A stretch of DNA of 64,000 bases, taken from Serratia sp. FDAARGOS_506 (GTDB lineage Bacteria > Pseudomonadota > Gammaproteobacteria > Enterobacterales > Enterobacteriaceae). Made by a program: the position numbers and the translations under genes. The notes under the pieces are model-generated. The model saw only the letters and a program-made list of their open reading frames with translations. It did no database searches and was not told the DNA's origin. Of this stretch, positions 21,182-37,328 are shown piece after piece (positions within the stretch are counted from its first letter, which is position 1; every line of letters begins with the position of its first letter). Where the stretch lies: the NCBI RefSeq assembly GCF_003812745.1, contig NZ_CP033831.1, positions 3,410,001 to 3,474,000 on the forward strand, written 5' to 3'.

Positions 21182-22444
21182 ATGACCCTGCTGGCGTTAG
21201 GTATAAATCACAAAACCGCTCCGGTTTCTCTGCGTGAAAGGGTGACCTTCTCGCCAGAGTCCATCGATGAGGCGCTGACCAGCTTGCTCCAACAACCGTT
21301 GGTGCAGGGCGGCGTCGTGTTGTCCACCTGCAACCGCACCGAGTTGTATCTCAGCGTAGAACAGCAGGAACACATGCACGAGCAACTGGTTGCCTGGCTG
21401 TGCGCCTACCACAACCTGCGGCCGGAAGAGGTGAAGAAAAGCCTGTACTGGCATCAAGGCAACGACGCGGTCAGCCATCTGATGCGGGTGGCCAGCGGCT
21501 TGGACTCGCTGGTGTTGGGTGAACCGCAGATCCTTGGGCAGGTCAAAAAGGCCTTCGCCGAGTCGCAACGCGGCCAGTCGCTGTCCGGCGAGCTGGAGCG
21601 TCTGTTCCAAAAATCCTTCTCCGTCGCCAAGCGCGTGCGTACCGAAACCGAAATCGGCGCCAGCGCGGTCTCCGTGGCGTTCGCCGCCTGTACCCTGGCG
21701 CGACAGATTTTTGAATCGTTGGCCGATCTCAACGTATTGCTGGTGGGCGCCGGCGAAACCATCGAGCTGGTGGCGCGCCACCTGCGCGAACACAAAGTGC
21801 GACACATGATCATCGCCAACCGCACCCGCGAGCGCGCGCAGCTGCTGGCGGACGAGGTCGGCGCGGAGGTCATCACCCTGCCGGAGATCGACGAACGCCT
21901 GGCGGACGCCGACATCATCATCAGTTCTACCGCCAGCCCGCTGCCCATCATCGGCAAGGGGATGGTGGAGCGCGCGCTGAAGGCGCGCCGCAACCAGCCG
22001 ATGCTGCTGGTGGATATCGCCGTACCGCGCGATATCGAACCGGAAGTCGGCAAACTGGCCAACGCTTATCTGTACAGCGTGGACGATCTGCACGCCATCA
22101 TTCAAAGCAACCTGGCGCAGCGCAAAGCGGCGGCGGTGCAGGCGGAGTCGATCGTGCAGCAGGAAAGCACCAACTTCATGGCTTGGCTGCGCTCGCAGGG
22201 CGCGGTCGAAACCATCCGCGACTACCGTTCGCAGGCCGATCAAATTCGCGCAGAGATGGAGGCCAAAGCGCTGGCCGCCATCGCGCAGGGCGCCAACGTG
22301 GAGCAGGTTATTCACGAGCTGGCCCATAAACTGACCAACCGTCTTATTCATGCCCCCACCAAATCCCTCCAGCAGGCCGCCGGCGACGGCGATGTGGAGC
22401 GGTTGCAATTATTACGCGACAGCCTCGGGCTGGATCAGCATTAG
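21182..22444 (+). CDS. hemA: Glutamyl-tRNA reductase
   Basis: A 420-residue HemA (E. coli 418), the first enzyme of C5-pathway haem synthesis, which reduces glutamyl-tRNA to glutamate-1-semialdehyde. The catalytic Cys50 lies in [10 protein letters not shown]. The NADPH domain has [17 protein letters not shown], and a C-terminal dimerisation helix follows. The N-terminus ([14 protein letters not shown]) carries the region that in E. coli mediates haem-dependent proteolysis. prfA follows after 31 bp and prmC after that, the conserved operon. Confidence 0.98.
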   Translation: MTLLALGINHKTAPVSLRERVTFSPESIDEALTSLLQQPLVQGGVVLSTCNRTELYLSVEQQEHMHEQLVAWLCAYHNLRPEEVKKSLYWHQGNDAVSHLMRVASGLDSLVLGEPQILGQVKKAFAESQRGQSLSGELERLFQKSFSVAKRVRTETEIGASAVSVAFAACTLARQIFESLADLNVLLVGAGETIELVARHLREHKVRHMIIANRTRERAQLLADEVGAEVITLPEIDERLADADIIISSTASPLPIIGKGMVERALKARRNQPMLLVDIAVPRDIEPEVGKLANAYLYSVDDLHAIIQSNLAQRKAAAVQAESIVQQESTNFMAWLRSQGAVETIRDYRSQADQIRAEMEAKALAAIAQGANVEQVIHELAHKLTNRLIHAPTKSLQQAAGDGDVERLQLLRDSLGLDQH

Positions 22445-22475
22445 TTTTCTCTATTAACAGGGTTTATTACCACGC

Positions 22476-23561
22476 ATGAAGCCTTCTATTGTTGCCAAAC
22501 TGGAAGCGTTACAAGAGCGCCATGAAGAAGTGCAGGCGCTGCTCGGCGATGCCGGCGTTATCGCCGACCAAGACCGGTTCCGCGCGCTGTCGCGAGAATA
22601 CGCGCAGCTGACCGACGTCAGCCGCTGCTTCCTGGAATGGCGTCAGGTGCAGGAGGATCTGGAGACGGCAGAAATGATGCTGGACGATCCGGAAATGCGC
22701 GAGATGGCGCAGGAAGAGCTGAAACAGGCGCGGGCGACCAGCGAAGAGCTGGAGCAGCAACTGCAGGTCTTGTTGCTGCCGAAAGATCCGGACGATGAGC
22801 GCAGCTGCTTCCTCGAAGTGCGCGCCGGCACCGGTGGCGATGAGGCGGCGATCTTCGCCGGCGATCTGTTCCGCATGTACAGCCGCTATGCGGAAAGCCG
22901 CCGCTGGCGTGTCGAAGTGATGAGCGCCAACGAAGGCGAGCACGGCGGCTTCAAGGAAGTGATCGCCAAAGTCTCTGGTGACGGCGTGTACGGCCAGCTG
23001 AAGTTTGAATCCGGTGGCCACCGCGTGCAGCGCGTGCCGGAAACCGAATCCCAGGGGCGCATTCACACCTCCGCCTGCACCGTGGCGGTGATGCCGGAAG
23101 TGCCGGAAGCCGAGCTGCCGGACATCAACCCGGGCGATCTGAAAATCGATACCTTCCGCTCCTCCGGCGCCGGCGGTCAGCACGTTAACACCACCGACTC
23201 GGCGATCCGCATCACCCACTTGCCGACCGGCATCGTGGTGGAGTGCCAGGACGAACGTTCACAGCACAAAAACAAAGCCAAGGCGATGTCGGTGCTGGGC
23301 GCGCGCATTCGCGCCGCCGAGATGGCCAAGCGCCAGCAGGCCGAGGCGTCCACTCGCCGCAACCTGCTGGGCAGCGGCGATCGTTCCGACCGCAATCGCA
23401 CCTACAACTTCCCGCAGGGGCGGGTGACCGACCACCGCATCAACCTGACGCTCTACCGCCTGGACGAAGTGATGGAAGGTAAACTGGACATGCTGATCCA
23501 ACCGATCGTGCAAGAGTATCAGGCCGACCAGCTGGCTGCGCTGTCCGCCGAGCAAGAGTGA
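22476..23561 (+). CDS. prfA: Peptide chain release factor 1
   Basis: A 361-residue RF1. The GGQ motif that triggers peptide release is in [17 protein letters not shown]. The codon-recognition tripeptide position reads PET ([10 protein letters not shown]) where E. coli has PAT; PxT with variable x is normal for RF1. It recognises UAA and UAG. Its stop overlaps the prmC start by one base (TGATG). Confidence 0.98.
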   Translation: MKPSIVAKLEALQERHEEVQALLGDAGVIADQDRFRALSREYAQLTDVSRCFLEWRQVQEDLETAEMMLDDPEMREMAQEELKQARATSEELEQQLQVLLLPKDPDDERSCFLEVRAGTGGDEAAIFAGDLFRMYSRYAESRRWRVEVMSANEGEHGGFKEVIAKVSGDGVYGQLKFESGGHRVQRVPETESQGRIHTSACTVAVMPEVPEAELPDINPGDLKIDTFRSSGAGGQHVNTTDSAIRITHLPTGIVVECQDERSQHKNKAKAMSVLGARIRAAEMAKRQQAEASTRRNLLGSGDRSDRNRTYNFPQGRVTDHRINLTLYRLDEVMEGKLDMLIQPIVQEYQADQLAALSAEQE

Positions 23562-24394
23562 TGGACTATCAACACTGGCTGAAAGCTGCCGCCGCGCGTT
23601 TGACCCACAGCGACAGCGCCCGGCGTGACGCGGAAATCCTGTTGGGTTTCGTGACCGGCAAGGCCAGAACCTTCCTGATGGCGTTCGGTGAAACCGTGTT
23701 GACGCCGCAGCAGCAACAGCAGCTGGAGACGCTGTTGGCGCGCCGTGAACGCGGTGAGCCGGTGGCTTATCTGGTGGGCGAGCGCGAGTTTTGGTCGCTG
23801 CCGCTGTCGGTTTCGCCCGCAACGCTAATCCCGCGCCCGGATACCGAATGCCTGGTGGAACTGGCGCTGGCGCGTCTGCCGCCGCAGCCTTGCCACTTCC
23901 TCGATCTCGGCACCGGCACTGGCGCCATCGCGCTTGCGCTAGCCAGCGAGCGCCCGGATTGCTCGGCAATTGGCGTCGATGTGCAGCCAGAGGCGGTCGC
24001 GCTGGCGCAGCACAATGCGCACAAGCTGAAGATCGACAATGTCCGATTTTTACAGGGCAGTTGGTTTACGCCCGTGGCAGGGCAGCGCTTCGCGCTGATC
24101 GCCAGTAATCCACCCTATATCGACGCCGCCGATCCGCATTTGTCGCAGGGCGACGTGCGCTTCGAGCCCGACAGCGCGCTGGTCGCCGCCGATCAGGGTC
24201 TGGCGGATCTGGCCGCCATCGTGCGTCAGGCGCCGCACCATTTGCAGCCCCAGGGCTGGCTGCTGTTGGAACATGGCTGGCAGCAGGGCGAGAGCGTGCG
24301 CGCGCTGCTGCAGGCCGCCGGATTTTCCGCTGTCGCCACCCACCGTGATTACGGCGACAACGATCGCGTGACGCTCGGCCAATGGCCGGGATAA
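23561..24394 (+). CDS. prmC: Release factor glutamine methyltransferase
   Basis: A 277-residue class I SAM methyltransferase that methylates the Gln of the GGQ motif of RF1 and RF2. It has an N-terminal helical RF-binding domain, SAM motif FLDLGTGTGAIALALASERPD and catalytic NPPY (IASNPPYIDAADPHL). The ATG at 23561 is preferred over the overlapping GTG at 23558 because it matches the family start MDYQHWL. Confidence 0.97.
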   Translation: MDYQHWLKAAAARLTHSDSARRDAEILLGFVTGKARTFLMAFGETVLTPQQQQQLETLLARRERGEPVAYLVGEREFWSLPLSVSPATLIPRPDTECLVELALARLPPQPCHFLDLGTGTGAIALALASERPDCSAIGVDVQPEAVALAQHNAHKLKIDNVRFLQGSWFTPVAGQRFALIASNPPYIDAADPHLSQGDVRFEPDSALVAADQGLADLAAIVRQAPHHLQPQGWLLLEHGWQQGESVRALLQAAGFSAVATHRDYGDNDRVTLGQWPG

Positions 24395-24438
24395 GCGCCC
24401 CTCATAATAACGACGCCCGGGCCATTTAAGGGAGCATC

Positions 24439-24833
24439 ATGACTGCATACACCGCGTTGAAACATTTCCATTTGCTGACGGTCGCCATCAGTATTACCTT
24501 GTTTGTGCTGCGTTTCTTTTGGCAGTGGCGCCGCTCGCCGATCATGGATCGCCGCTGGGTCAAGGTAGCGCCGCACCTGAACGACACGCTGCTGTTCGTC
24601 AGCGGCATCGCGCTGGTGGTGACGTTCGGGTTTTATCCGCTGCTGGGTATGGACTCATGGCTGACCGAGAAGCTGTTTGGCGTTATTATCTATATCCTGC
24701 TTGGCTACGTCGCATTGGGCAAGAAGACCAAAAGTCAACGGCTGCGAACCGTGGCGTTCGCGCTGGCGTTGGGCTGCCTGTACCTGATAATTAAACTTGC
24801 CACGACGAAAATACCGTTTCTGATGGGATACCT

Positions 24834-24837
<4 letters not shown>
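24439..24837 (+). CDS. sirB2: SirB2 family inner-membrane protein
   Basis: A 132-residue protein with four membrane segments (LLTVAISITLFVLRFF, LLFVSGIALVVTFGFYPLL, GVIIYILLGYVALG and VAFALALGCLYLIIKLA), typical of SirB2/YchQ. Its function is unknown; the name comes from an old report on Salmonella invasion gene expression. A GGAG site precedes the ATG, and the stop overlaps sirB1 by ATGA. Confidence 0.93.
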
Positions 24838-26556
<1,719 letters not shown>

Positions 26557-26570
26557 GCGCTCATCGCCAT

Positions 26571-26600
26571 AAAAAAAGCCCGACTCGTCGGGCTTTTTTA
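26571..26600. terminator. Bidirectional terminator between kdsA and dauA
   Basis: A GCCCGAC / GTCGGGC stem with a 2-nt loop lies within matching A and T runs (26572-26599), so it can end transcription from both convergent genes. Confidence 0.9.
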
Positions 26601-26603
26601 CGT

Positions 26604-28292
26604 TTAGGCGCCGGTGGCCGCCAGCGCTTCCGGCAGGGTCGGGTAGAACTGCAGGCGGCCCTCGATCGGCTGCACCCGCGCGCGCGCCAGGGTTTTCAGC
26701 GGCTGGAACGGCACGTCGGTGATCACCAGCTTTTTATCCGCCGGCAGCACATCGATAAAGCGACGCAGGGCGCTCAGGCCGCCGGCGTCGAGCACCGGCA
26801 CCGCATCCCATTGCAGCACGATCGTCCGATAGCCCTCGCTGCGCGCCAGCAGTTCGGTAAAGATGCGCTCGGCGGCGGCGAAGAACAGCGGGCCGTTCAC
26901 CCGCAGCACCAGGCGGTCGTCGCCGGCGCTCAGCTCGCTCAGCCGCGTCATGCGGGCGATGCGGCGCATAAACAGCAGCGACGCCAGCACGATGCCCACG
27001 GTAATGGCGATCACCATGTCGAACAGCACTGTCAGCGACATGCACAGCAGCAGCACCAGGATGTCGTCCTTCGGCGCCCGGCGCAGCAGGTAAACCACCT
27101 TGTGCGCCTCGCTCATGTTCCAGGCGACCATCAGCAGCAGCGCCGCCATCGCCGCCAGCGGCAGATAAGAGAGCCACGGCGCCAATACCAGCAGCGCCAA
27201 CAGCACCAGCAGCGCGTGGATGATAGCGGACACCGGCGAGGTGGCACCGGCGCGCACGTTGGCCGCCGAACGGGCAATCGCGGCGGTGGCGGTGATGCCG
27301 CCGAAGAACGGCGCGATGATGTTGCCCGCGCCCTGGCCGATCAGTTCGCTGTTCGAGTTGTGCTTCTTGCCGGTCATGCCGTCGAGCACCACCGCGCACA
27401 GCAGCGATTCGATCGCACCGAGCATCGCCATCGAAAACGCCGCCGGCAGCAGGGCGGAAACGGTTTGCCAGCTCAGGGTGAACGGCTGCCCGCCGCCGCC
27501 AGGCAGATCCCAGGGCAGCAGCAGCTGCGGCAGGATCGGCGGGATGCCCTGGCCGCTGCTGCCGTCGGCCAGCAGGTAGCTGAAGCGCGAGCCGATGGTC
27601 GCCACCGGGTGATCAAACAGCGCCAGCAGCCCCATTAGCGCGGTGCCCGCCAGCAGCGCCGGCAGGTGGCCAGGCACCCTCAGGCCGAGCTTGGGCCAGA
27701 AGATCAGGATCAGGAGCGTCACCACACCGATCAGGGTATCGCCGAGATCCAATGTCGGCAGCGCCTGCAACAGAGCGTACAGCTTGCCGACATAATTTTC
27801 CGGCGTGTGCGCCAGCTGCAGGCCGAAGAAGTCTTTGATCTGCATGGTAGCGATGGTGATGGCGATACCGGAAGTAAAGCCGAGCGTCACCGGCAGCGGA
27901 ATGTACTCGATCAGCCGGCCAAAGCGTGCCAGCCCCATCAGCAACAGAAATACCCCCGAGATCAACGTGGCGACCAGCAGACCGGCCAGGCCGAACTGTT
28001 GCGAAACCGGATAGAGGATCACCACGAAGGCGGCGGTGGGGCCCGAGACGCTGTAGCGCGAACCGCCGCTGACGGCGATGACGATACCGGCGATGGCGGC
28101 GGTATACAGGCCGTACTGCGGCGGCACGCCGCTGGCGATCGCCAGCGCCATCGCCAGCGGGATGGCAATAATGCCGACCGTCACCCCGGCGATAGCGTCT
28201 TTCAGCAACCGCGCCAGGCTATAAGGTTCCCGCCAGCAGGCGTCTATCAGCGCGCTGAAGGGGCGAATTTTGTTTATTTCATGCGTTTTCAT
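26604..28292 (-). CDS. dauA: C4-dicarboxylate/succinate SulP transporter DauA
   Basis: A 562-residue SulP protein (E. coli DauA/YchM is 559). The transport domain is strikingly similar to Dau[38 protein letters not shown] and [24 protein letters not shown]. The STAS domain has [21 protein letters not shown]. In E. coli it takes up succinate at acidic pH and affects other carriers. In E. coli it lies between ychH and prs; here it has moved to the far side of kdsA, while another SulP gene is found near pth. Confidence 0.93.
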   Translation of the reverse strand: MKTHEINKIRPFSALIDACWREPYSLARLLKDAIAGVTVGIIAIPLAMALAIASGVPPQYGLYTAAIAGIVIAVSGGSRYSVSGPTAAFVVILYPVSQQFGLAGLLVATLISGVFLLLMGLARFGRLIEYIPLPVTLGFTSGIAITIATMQIKDFFGLQLAHTPENYVGKLYALLQALPTLDLGDTLIGVVTLLILIFWPKLGLRVPGHLPALLAGTALMGLLALFDHPVATIGSRFSYLLADGSSGQGIPPILPQLLLPWDLPGGGGQPFTLSWQTVSALLPAAFSMAMLGAIESLLCAVVLDGMTGKKHNSNSELIGQGAGNIIAPFFGGITATAAIARSAANVRAGATSPVSAIIHALLVLLALLVLAPWLSYLPLAAMAALLLMVAWNMSEAHKVVYLLRRAPKDDILVLLLCMSLTVLFDMVIAITVGIVLASLLFMRRIARMTRLSELSAGDDRLVLRVNGPLFFAAAERIFTELLARSEGYRTIVLQWDAVPVLDAGGLSALRRFIDVLPADKKLVITDVPFQPLKTLARARVQPIEGRLQFYPTLPEALAATGA

Positions 28293-28352
28293 CTACGGTG
28301 CATACCAAATCTTCAAAAGTGAAAGGAATGGCGGGCCCGATGAGGTCCGTCT

Positions 28353-28364
28353 TGTCACGTGACA
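28353..28364. promoter_or_regulatory. 12-bp palindrome upstream of dauA
   Basis: TGTCACGTGACA is a perfect palindrome 61 bp before the dauA start, in the 232-bp dauA/UPF0303 gap. It could be a regulator site; no regulator can be named. The same gap has a CAGCCGCA / TGCGGCTG hairpin (28473-28493) just after the UPF0303 gene. Confidence 0.35.
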
Positions 28365-28524
28365 GATACCATACGCCTTTTGTTCAGCGGATTACCAGAC
28401 CTGGGTCAATTTGGCACAGGAAATCAGAGAGTCGCTATTTTGTGCGGGGATAAATACCGACAATAGATAAGTCAGCCGCAGATTCTGCGGCTGAAAAGGA
28501 AAGGAATAATCAATATTTTAACGC

Positions 28525-29010
28525 CTAATGCGGCGCAGGGATGGATAAGCCGAGAAAATGGGCTAAAGTGCTCACCAGCAGCTGGTGATCCTCCTTCTGC
28601 GGTGCGCCGGAAATGCTGATGCTGCCGATGCAGCCGAGGCCGGTCAGGCTGAGTGGGAAGGCGCCGCCGTGCACCGAATAGTCGCGCACGCTCAGCCCGT
28701 AGCGCTCCTCCAGCGACGTTTGCCGCTGCTGCAGGCGCAGGCTGATGGCGTAAGAGCTTTTGTGAAAATGGTTTACCAGATTGCGCTTGCGCCGCACCCA
28801 GTCGGCGATGTCCGGCGTTGCGCCTGGCATGGCGTAATAAAACAGCGTCTGCCCGGCCAGCTGGATCTCGATGGCGATGCTCAAACCGCGCCGCTCGGCG
28901 GCGGTTTTCAGCGCTGCGCCCAGTTCCCAGGCGGTGGCGGCGTCAAAATGGGTAAAGGCCAGCGTCGCTTCCTGTTCGCTGAGCGCCTGCAGTTCATCGT
29001 CGATATTCAT
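28525..29010 (-). CDS. UPF0303 family (haem-degrading HbpS-like) protein
   Basis: A 161-residue protein of the UPF0303/COG4702 group, which shares the GlcG/HbpS (DUF336) fold. Typical are FTHFDAATAWELGAALK, VRRKRNLVNHFHKSSY and VHGGAFPLSL. The fold occurs in haem-binding and cobalamin-related proteins, but the function of this group is unsettled. The start has GGGGGAGA upstream. It is divergent from the diguanylate cyclase and shows no operon partner. Confidence 0.75.
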   Translation of the reverse strand: MNIDDELQALSEQEATLAFTHFDAATAWELGAALKTAAERRGLSIAIEIQLAGQTLFYYAMPGATPDIADWVRRKRNLVNHFHKSSYAISLRLQQRQTSLEERYGLSVRDYSVHGGAFPLSLTGLGCIGSISISGAPQKEDHQLLVSTLAHFLGLSIPAPH

Positions 29011-29211
29011 GCGGTTCTCCCCCGATAATACAAAGCACAGAGTAGCCTGAAGCGTGCGTCGCGAGATAGACGGCTTGGCGATAAGATAGAACTGCTACTC
29101 TATTAATAGACTGTGTAAAATAGTCGCCGCCGAGCGGAGACGACAGGGATGCGTTATTCAACGTCTGCACATTAAAACCCCTGGCGATCCCGAGGAGCGC
29201 GCTGACTATTT

Positions 29212-30312
29212 ATGACCTACATTGCGTCCATTCCCGCCATTTACAGCGACGCCTGCATCACCTACGCCACGCTGTCGGTAAGCTATTTCGTTCTCAGTAA
29301 AAACGCGCCGTTCTCCTACCGTTCTGCGTTGTGGAAACGCATCGTATTCGGCCTGCTGGCCGGGGTGGCGGTGCTCTATCTCAGCCAGGATCGGCTGGAG
29401 TTGACCGACAAGGTGCACTACAGCTTTTCGATGATCCCGATGATCCTGGTGACCTTTTTTGGCGGCGGTATTAGCGGACTGGTGAGTTTTTTGTTCGCCA
29501 TGGCGCTGACCGGCGGTTTCACCGTCGATAACCTGTTTATCGCCTCAATTCTGGTACCGCTACTGCTGTCACGCGTGTGGTTAAAGAAATCCCACTGGGT
29601 GTTTTACCTGACGATCGGCGCCATCGCGCTGTATCGCATCGCGGTGGTGTGGCTGCTGGTGGACATGAGCGGGCTGTGGCTGGACGTGTTGCTGTACCAG
29701 GCGGTTTCTGCGCTCTGCCTGGCGATTTGCTACCATGCGCTGAATTTCAAAGAGCGCCACATCTATGCCTATTTCGCGATGCGCGCACGCGCCACCACCG
29801 ACAGCCTGACCCATATCAACAACCGCGCCAGCGTCGATTACCATCTGATGATGCAGCGCGCCGAACGCCGCCCGTGTGGGTTGATGATCCTCGATCTGGA
29901 TGATTTCAAAAAGATCAACGACACCTATGGTCACCCGGCCGGCGACGTGCTGCTGGCCAGCGTCGGCCGGTTGCTGCAAAACAGCGTGCGCAATGAGGAC
30001 TTCGTCGGGCGTTACGGCGGCGAGGAGTTTATGGTGATCACTGCCAGCTACGATCCGCTGGTCATCGGCGGGGTGGCGGAGCGCATTCGCAGCGCGGTGG
30101 AGAGCTCGACGTTCTTGCTGAATGCCCACGATGAAGCGCACATCACGCTGTCGATCGGCGTGTCGCTGTATCTGCCCGGCATGACGCTGGACAAGGCGAT
30201 CGCCATGACCGACGAAGCCTTGTATGAGGCGAAGCGCAGCGGTAAAAACCGGGTGGTGACCAGCCGCGTGATGCAGCTGGCGCCGCTGGGCGCCGGTTTC
30301 CCGCGCGAATAA
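29212..30312 (+). CDS. Membrane diguanylate cyclase (5TM-LYT plus GGDEF)
   Basis: A 366-residue protein with six or so N-terminal membrane segments (residues 1-178) resembling the 5TMR-LYT sensor, then a GGDEF domain (about 190-355). The active site is intact as GGEEF (269-273), with LDLDDFKKINDTYGHPAGD for metal and GTP. An inhibitory I-site RxxD (R260-D263) lies five residues before it, so product inhibition is expected. It synthesises c-di-GMP, probably in response to an unknown membrane signal. The ribosome site GAGGAG is rather far (14 nt) from the ATG. Confidence 0.9.
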   Translation: MTYIASIPAIYSDACITYATLSVSYFVLSKNAPFSYRSALWKRIVFGLLAGVAVLYLSQDRLELTDKVHYSFSMIPMILVTFFGGGISGLVSFLFAMALTGGFTVDNLFIASILVPLLLSRVWLKKSHWVFYLTIGAIALYRIAVVWLLVDMSGLWLDVLLYQAVSALCLAICYHALNFKERHIYAYFAMRARATTDSLTHINNRASVDYHLMMQRAERRPCGLMILDLDDFKKINDTYGHPAGDVLLASVGRLLQNSVRNEDFVGRYGGEEFMVITASYDPLVIGGVAERIRSAVESSTFLLNAHDEAHITLSIGVSLYLPGMTLDKAIAMTDEALYEAKRSGKNRVVTSRVMQLAPLGAGFPRE

Positions 30313-30314
30313 GC

Positions 30315-30341
30315 CGCCTCCCGCCGCGCCGGCGGGAGGCG
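30315..30341. terminator. GC-rich hairpin between the GGDEF gene and mfd
   Basis: A perfect 11-bp stem, CGCCTCCCGCC / GGCGGGAGGCG, has a 5-nt loop and lies between convergent stops. No T-run follows on either strand; it is probably a 3'-end structure for both transcripts. Confidence 0.5.
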
Positions 30342-30346
30342 TTGGC

Positions 30347-33820
<3,474 letters not shown>

Positions 33821-34128
33821 TCAGGTATCTTTAATCAATGTGTTAGAGGGCGTCCCGGCACGGATAACCCAGCGCCTTTATGCTGTTTATAGTAGCCCAG
33901 CGGCCGGCAAACTGACACAGCAAAAAGCGCGGCTCATCGGTTTTTTGCCGGTTATTTAGCCGGTTGACGGCGGTGATTTTTTGCGGTGGCGTATACATAT
34001 CGCGCCGCGCCGCCGCCGTCGCCCCCTTTCCGCCACGCAATAAAAGGCCGTCGGGTGTTCCCTAAACGAGGGAGAGCCTTTATTATCCATGATCACTTTG
34101 CTTAAGCCACGGCTATCAAACGGATTTC
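33821..34128. promoter_or_regulatory. mfd-lolC divergent promoter region with a leader hairpin
   Basis: This 308-bp gap holds the promoters of mfd and lolC. A possible hairpin, AATAAAAGGC (34039-34048) with GCCTTTATT (34076-34084) and inner arms TCCCT / AGGGA, ends 44 nt before lolC and resembles a terminator or attenuator. No gene is visible. Confidence 0.4.
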
Positions 34129-35331
34129 ATGTATCAACCTGTCGCGTTATTCATTGGCCTGCGCTACATGCGCGGGCGAGCCTCAGACCGCTTCGGGCGG
34201 TTTGTTTCCTGGCTTTCCACCATCGGCATTACGCTGGGGGTGATGGCGTTGGTCACCGTGCTGTCGGTGATGAACGGTTTCGAAAAGGATCTGGAAAACA
34301 ACATTCTCGGTCTGATGCCGCAGGCGTTGGTCACCAGTCCACAAGGATCGGTCAACCCGCAGCAGCTGCCGGCCTCCGAGGTGCAGAAGCTGCAAGGGGT
34401 TACGCGCGTCGCGCCGCTGACCACCGGTGACGTGGTGCTGCAAAGCGCCCGCAGCGTGGCGGTGGGGGTGATGCTCGGCGTCAATCCCGACGAGGCCGAT
34501 CCGTTGACCCCGTACCTGGTCAACGTCAAGCAGCAGCAGCTGCAGCCAGGCCAATACAACATCATCATCGGCGAGCAGCTGGCGGGGCAACTTGGCGTCA
34601 AGCGCGGCGATTCGCTGCGCGTGATGGTGCCGAGCGCCAGCCAGTTCACGCCGATGGGCCGCATTCCCAGCCAGCGCCTGTTCACCCTCATCGGCACCTT
34701 CCACGCCAACAGCGAAGTGGACGGCTATCAGCTGCTGGTCAATCAACAGGACGCTTCGCGACTGATGCGTTACCCGGCCGGCAACATCACCGGCTGGCGC
34801 CTGTTCCTGCAACAGCCGCTGACGGTCGATACGCTCAGCCAGCAGGCGCTGCCGGCGGGCACGGTTTGGAAAGACTGGCGCGATCGCAAGGGCGAGCTGT
34901 TCCAGGCGGTGCGCATGGAGAAAAACATGATGGGGCTGCTGCTCAGCCTGATCGTGGCGGTGGCGGCGTTTAACATCATTACTTCGCTCGGCCTGCTGGT
35001 GATGGAGAAGCAGGGCGAGGTCGCCATTCTGCAGACCCAGGGGCTGACCCGCCGCCAGATCATGTCGGTGTTCATGGTGCAAGGCGCCAGCGCCGGCATC
35101 ATCGGTTCGTTGCTCGGCACGCTGCTCGGCGTGCTGCTGGCCACCAACCTGAATAACCTGATGCCGATCCTCGGCGCCCTGATCGACGGCGCTTCGCTGC
35201 CGGTGGCGGTCGATCCGCTACAGGTGACGATCATCGCCGTGGTGGCGATGGCGGTTTCCCTGTTGTCCACGCTTTATCCTTCATGGCGCGCTGCCGCCGT
35301 ACAACCCGCTGAGGCTTTACGTTATGAGTAA
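34129..35331 (+). CDS. lolC: Lipoprotein-releasing ABC transporter subunit LolC
   Basis: A 400-residue inner-membrane subunit (E. coli 399). One N-terminal membrane helix ([26 protein letters not shown]), a large periplasmic domain with the LolA-capturing hook, and three C-terminal helices ([20 protein letters not shown] onward) with the [11 protein letters not shown]-like coupling segment. LolCDE extracts lipoproteins from the inner membrane and hands them to LolA. It overlaps lolD by 8 bp. Confidence 0.97.
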   Translation: MYQPVALFIGLRYMRGRASDRFGRFVSWLSTIGITLGVMALVTVLSVMNGFEKDLENNILGLMPQALVTSPQGSVNPQQLPASEVQKLQGVTRVAPLTTGDVVLQSARSVAVGVMLGVNPDEADPLTPYLVNVKQQQLQPGQYNIIIGEQLAGQLGVKRGDSLRVMVPSASQFTPMGRIPSQRLFTLIGTFHANSEVDGYQLLVNQQDASRLMRYPAGNITGWRLFLQQPLTVDTLSQQALPAGTVWKDWRDRKGELFQAVRMEKNMMGLLLSLIVAVAAFNIITSLGLLVMEKQGEVAILQTQGLTRRQIMSVFMVQGASAGIIGSLLGTLLGVLLATNLNNLMPILGALIDGASLPVAVDPLQVTIIAVVAMAVSLLSTLYPSWRAAAVQPAEALRYE

Positions 35332-36028
35332 CCATCTTTTGCTGCAGTGTGACAACCTGTGCAAGACCTATCAGGAAGGCAATCTGCACACCGACGTGCT
35401 GCGCAATGTCAGCTTTGCCATGCAGCAGGGCGAGATGATGGCGATCGTCGGCAGCTCGGGTTCCGGCAAGAGTACCCTGTTGCACCTGCTGGGTGGGTTG
35501 GACTCGCCGACCTCCGGCGAGGTGATCTTCAAGGGCGCATCGCTGAACGCCATGTCTTCGGCGGCCAAGGCCGAGCTGCGCAATCGCCAACTGGGCTTCA
35601 TCTATCAGTTCCACCATCTGCTGCCGGACTTCACCGCGCTGGAAAACGCCGCCATGCCGCTGCTGATCGGCGGCGCCAAGCCGGCGCAGGCGCAGGAGAA
35701 GGCGCGGGAGATGCTGGCGGCGGTCGGGCTGGAAAAACGCAGCAAGCACCGCCCGTCTGAGCTTTCCGGCGGCGAGCGTCAGCGCGTGGCTATCGCGCGT
35801 GCGCTGGTCAACAACCCGGCGCTGGTGCTGGCGGACGAACCGACCGGTAACCTGGACAAACGCACCGCAGACAGCATCTTCGATCTGCTGGGCGAGCTGA
35901 ACGTGCGTCAGGGCACTGCTTTCCTGGTGGTGACGCACGATCTGCAGCTGGCCAAGCGCCTGAGCCGCCAGCTGGAAATGGCCGACGGCCACCTGCAGGC
36001 GCAGCTGACCCTGATGGGGGCCGAGTAA
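35324..36028 (+). CDS. lolD: Lipoprotein-releasing ABC transporter ATPase LolD
   Basis: A 234-residue ABC ATPase. Walker [10 protein letters not shown] is at residues 43-51, signature LSGGERQ at 147-153 and Walker B LVLADEP at 167-173, and the switch His lies in VTHD. It powers LolC and LolE. It overlaps lolC by 8 bp and lolE by one base (TAATG), a tightly coupled operon. Confidence 0.98.
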   Translation: MSNHLLLQCDNLCKTYQEGNLHTDVLRNVSFAMQQGEMMAIVGSSGSGKSTLLHLLGGLDSPTSGEVIFKGASLNAMSSAAKAELRNRQLGFIYQFHHLLPDFTALENAAMPLLIGGAKPAQAQEKAREMLAAVGLEKRSKHRPSELSGGERQRVAIARALVNNPALVLADEPTGNLDKRTADSIFDLLGELNVRQGTAFLVVTHDLQLAKRLSRQLEMADGHLQAQLTLMGAE

Positions 36029-37275
36029 TGGCGGGAGCCTCACTGTCCTTCCTGACGGCCTTGCGTTTCAGCCGCGGCCGTAAACGCGGCGGCATGGTAT
36101 CGCTGATCTCGGTTATCTCCACCATCGGCATCGCGCTGGGGGTAGCGGTGCTGATCGTCGGCCTGAGCGCGATGAACGGCTTTGAGCGTGAGCTGAAGAA
36201 CCGCATTCTGGCGGTGGTGCCGCACGGCGAACTCGAGCCGGTCAATCAGCCGTTCAGCGGCTGGCCGTCGATTCTGCAGCGGGTGGAAAAGGTGCCGGGC
36301 ATTGTGGCCGCTGCGCCGTACATCAACTTTACCGGCCTGATGGAGAACGGCGCGCAGTTGCGCGCGGTGGAAGTCAAAGGCGTTGATCCGCAGCAGGAGA
36401 GCCGGCTGAGCGCGCTGCCGCAGTATGTGCAGGGCGACGCCTGGGCCAACTTCAAGCCCGGCGAGCAGCAGGTGATCCTCGGTAAGGGCGTGGCTGACGC
36501 GCTGGGCGTCAAGCAGGGCGCCTATGTGACGGTGATGATCCCCAACAGCGACCCGGAAATGAAGCTGCTGCAACCGAAGCGCATTCGTCTGCACGTGACC
36601 GGCATTTTGCAGCTCAGCGGCCAGCTCGATCACAGTCTGGCGCTGGTGCCGCTGGCCGACGCGCAGCAGTATCTCGACATGGGTGACAGTGTCACGGGCA
36701 TCGCCCTCAAGATGAACGATGTGTTCGCCGCCAACAAACTGGTGCGCGACGCCGGCGAAGTGACCAACGCCTACATTTACATCAAGAGCTGGATCGGCAA
36801 ATACGGCTACATGTATCGCGATATCCAGATGATCCGCGCCATTATGTACCTGGCGATGGTGCTGGTGATCGGCGTGGCCTGCTTCAACATCGTCTCCACG
36901 CTGGTGATGGCGGTGAAAGACAAAAGCGCCGACATCGCGGTGTTGCGCACCCTGGGGGCCAAAGACGGCTTTATCCGCGCCATCTTCATCTGGTACGGGC
37001 TGCTGGCCGGGCTGCTGGGCAGCCTGAGCGGCGTGGTGATCGGGGTGATCGCTTCGCTGCAGCTGACCAACATCATCCGGGGCATCGAGAAACTGGTCGG
37101 TCATTCCTTCCTGTCGGGTGATATCTACTTCATCGATTTCCTGCCTTCCGAGCTGCATTGGCTGGACGTGCTGATCGTGCTGGCGACCGCCATCGTGCTG
37201 AGCCTGTTGGCCAGTTGGTATCCGGCCAGGCGCGCCAGCCGCATCGATCCGGCTCGGGTGCTGAGCGGACAATAA
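36028..37275 (+). CDS. lolE: Lipoprotein-releasing ABC transporter subunit LolE
   Basis: A 415-residue paralogue of LolC with the same layout: first helix [29 protein letters not shown], a periplasmic domain, then three helices, with [17 protein letters not shown] as the coupling segment and [15 protein letters not shown] at the end. LolE contacts the incoming lipoprotein, LolC contacts LolA. A terminator directly follows the stop. Confidence 0.97.
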   Translation: MAGASLSFLTALRFSRGRKRGGMVSLISVISTIGIALGVAVLIVGLSAMNGFERELKNRILAVVPHGELEPVNQPFSGWPSILQRVEKVPGIVAAAPYINFTGLMENGAQLRAVEVKGVDPQQESRLSALPQYVQGDAWANFKPGEQQVILGKGVADALGVKQGAYVTVMIPNSDPEMKLLQPKRIRLHVTGILQLSGQLDHSLALVPLADAQQYLDMGDSVTGIALKMNDVFAANKLVRDAGEVTNAYIYIKSWIGKYGYMYRDIQMIRAIMYLAMVLVIGVACFNIVSTLVMAVKDKSADIAVLRTLGAKDGFIRAIFIWYGLLAGLLGSLSGVVIGVIASLQLTNIIRGIEKLVGHSFLSGDIYFIDFLPSELHWLDVLIVLATAIVLSLLASWYPARRASRIDPARVLSGQ

Positions 37276-37280
37276 AACCC

Positions 37281-37312
37281 ACGGGGAGGCAGCGATGCCG
37301 CCCCGTTTTTTT
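37281..37312 (+). terminator. Terminator after lolE
   Basis: An ACGGGG-GGCA / TGCC-CCCCGT stem with one A-G mismatch and a GCGA loop is followed by seven T. It separates lolCDE from nagK, which starts only 16 bp later, so some read-through into nagK is likely. Confidence 0.8.
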
Positions 37313-37328
37313 AGCCTGGGGATGGGTT

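Noticed and set aside
23035-23050. PET instead of PAT in the RF1 anticodon motif as a sign of altered specificity
   Set aside because: The middle residue varies freely among RF1 proteins; the flanking Pro and Thr that matter are present.
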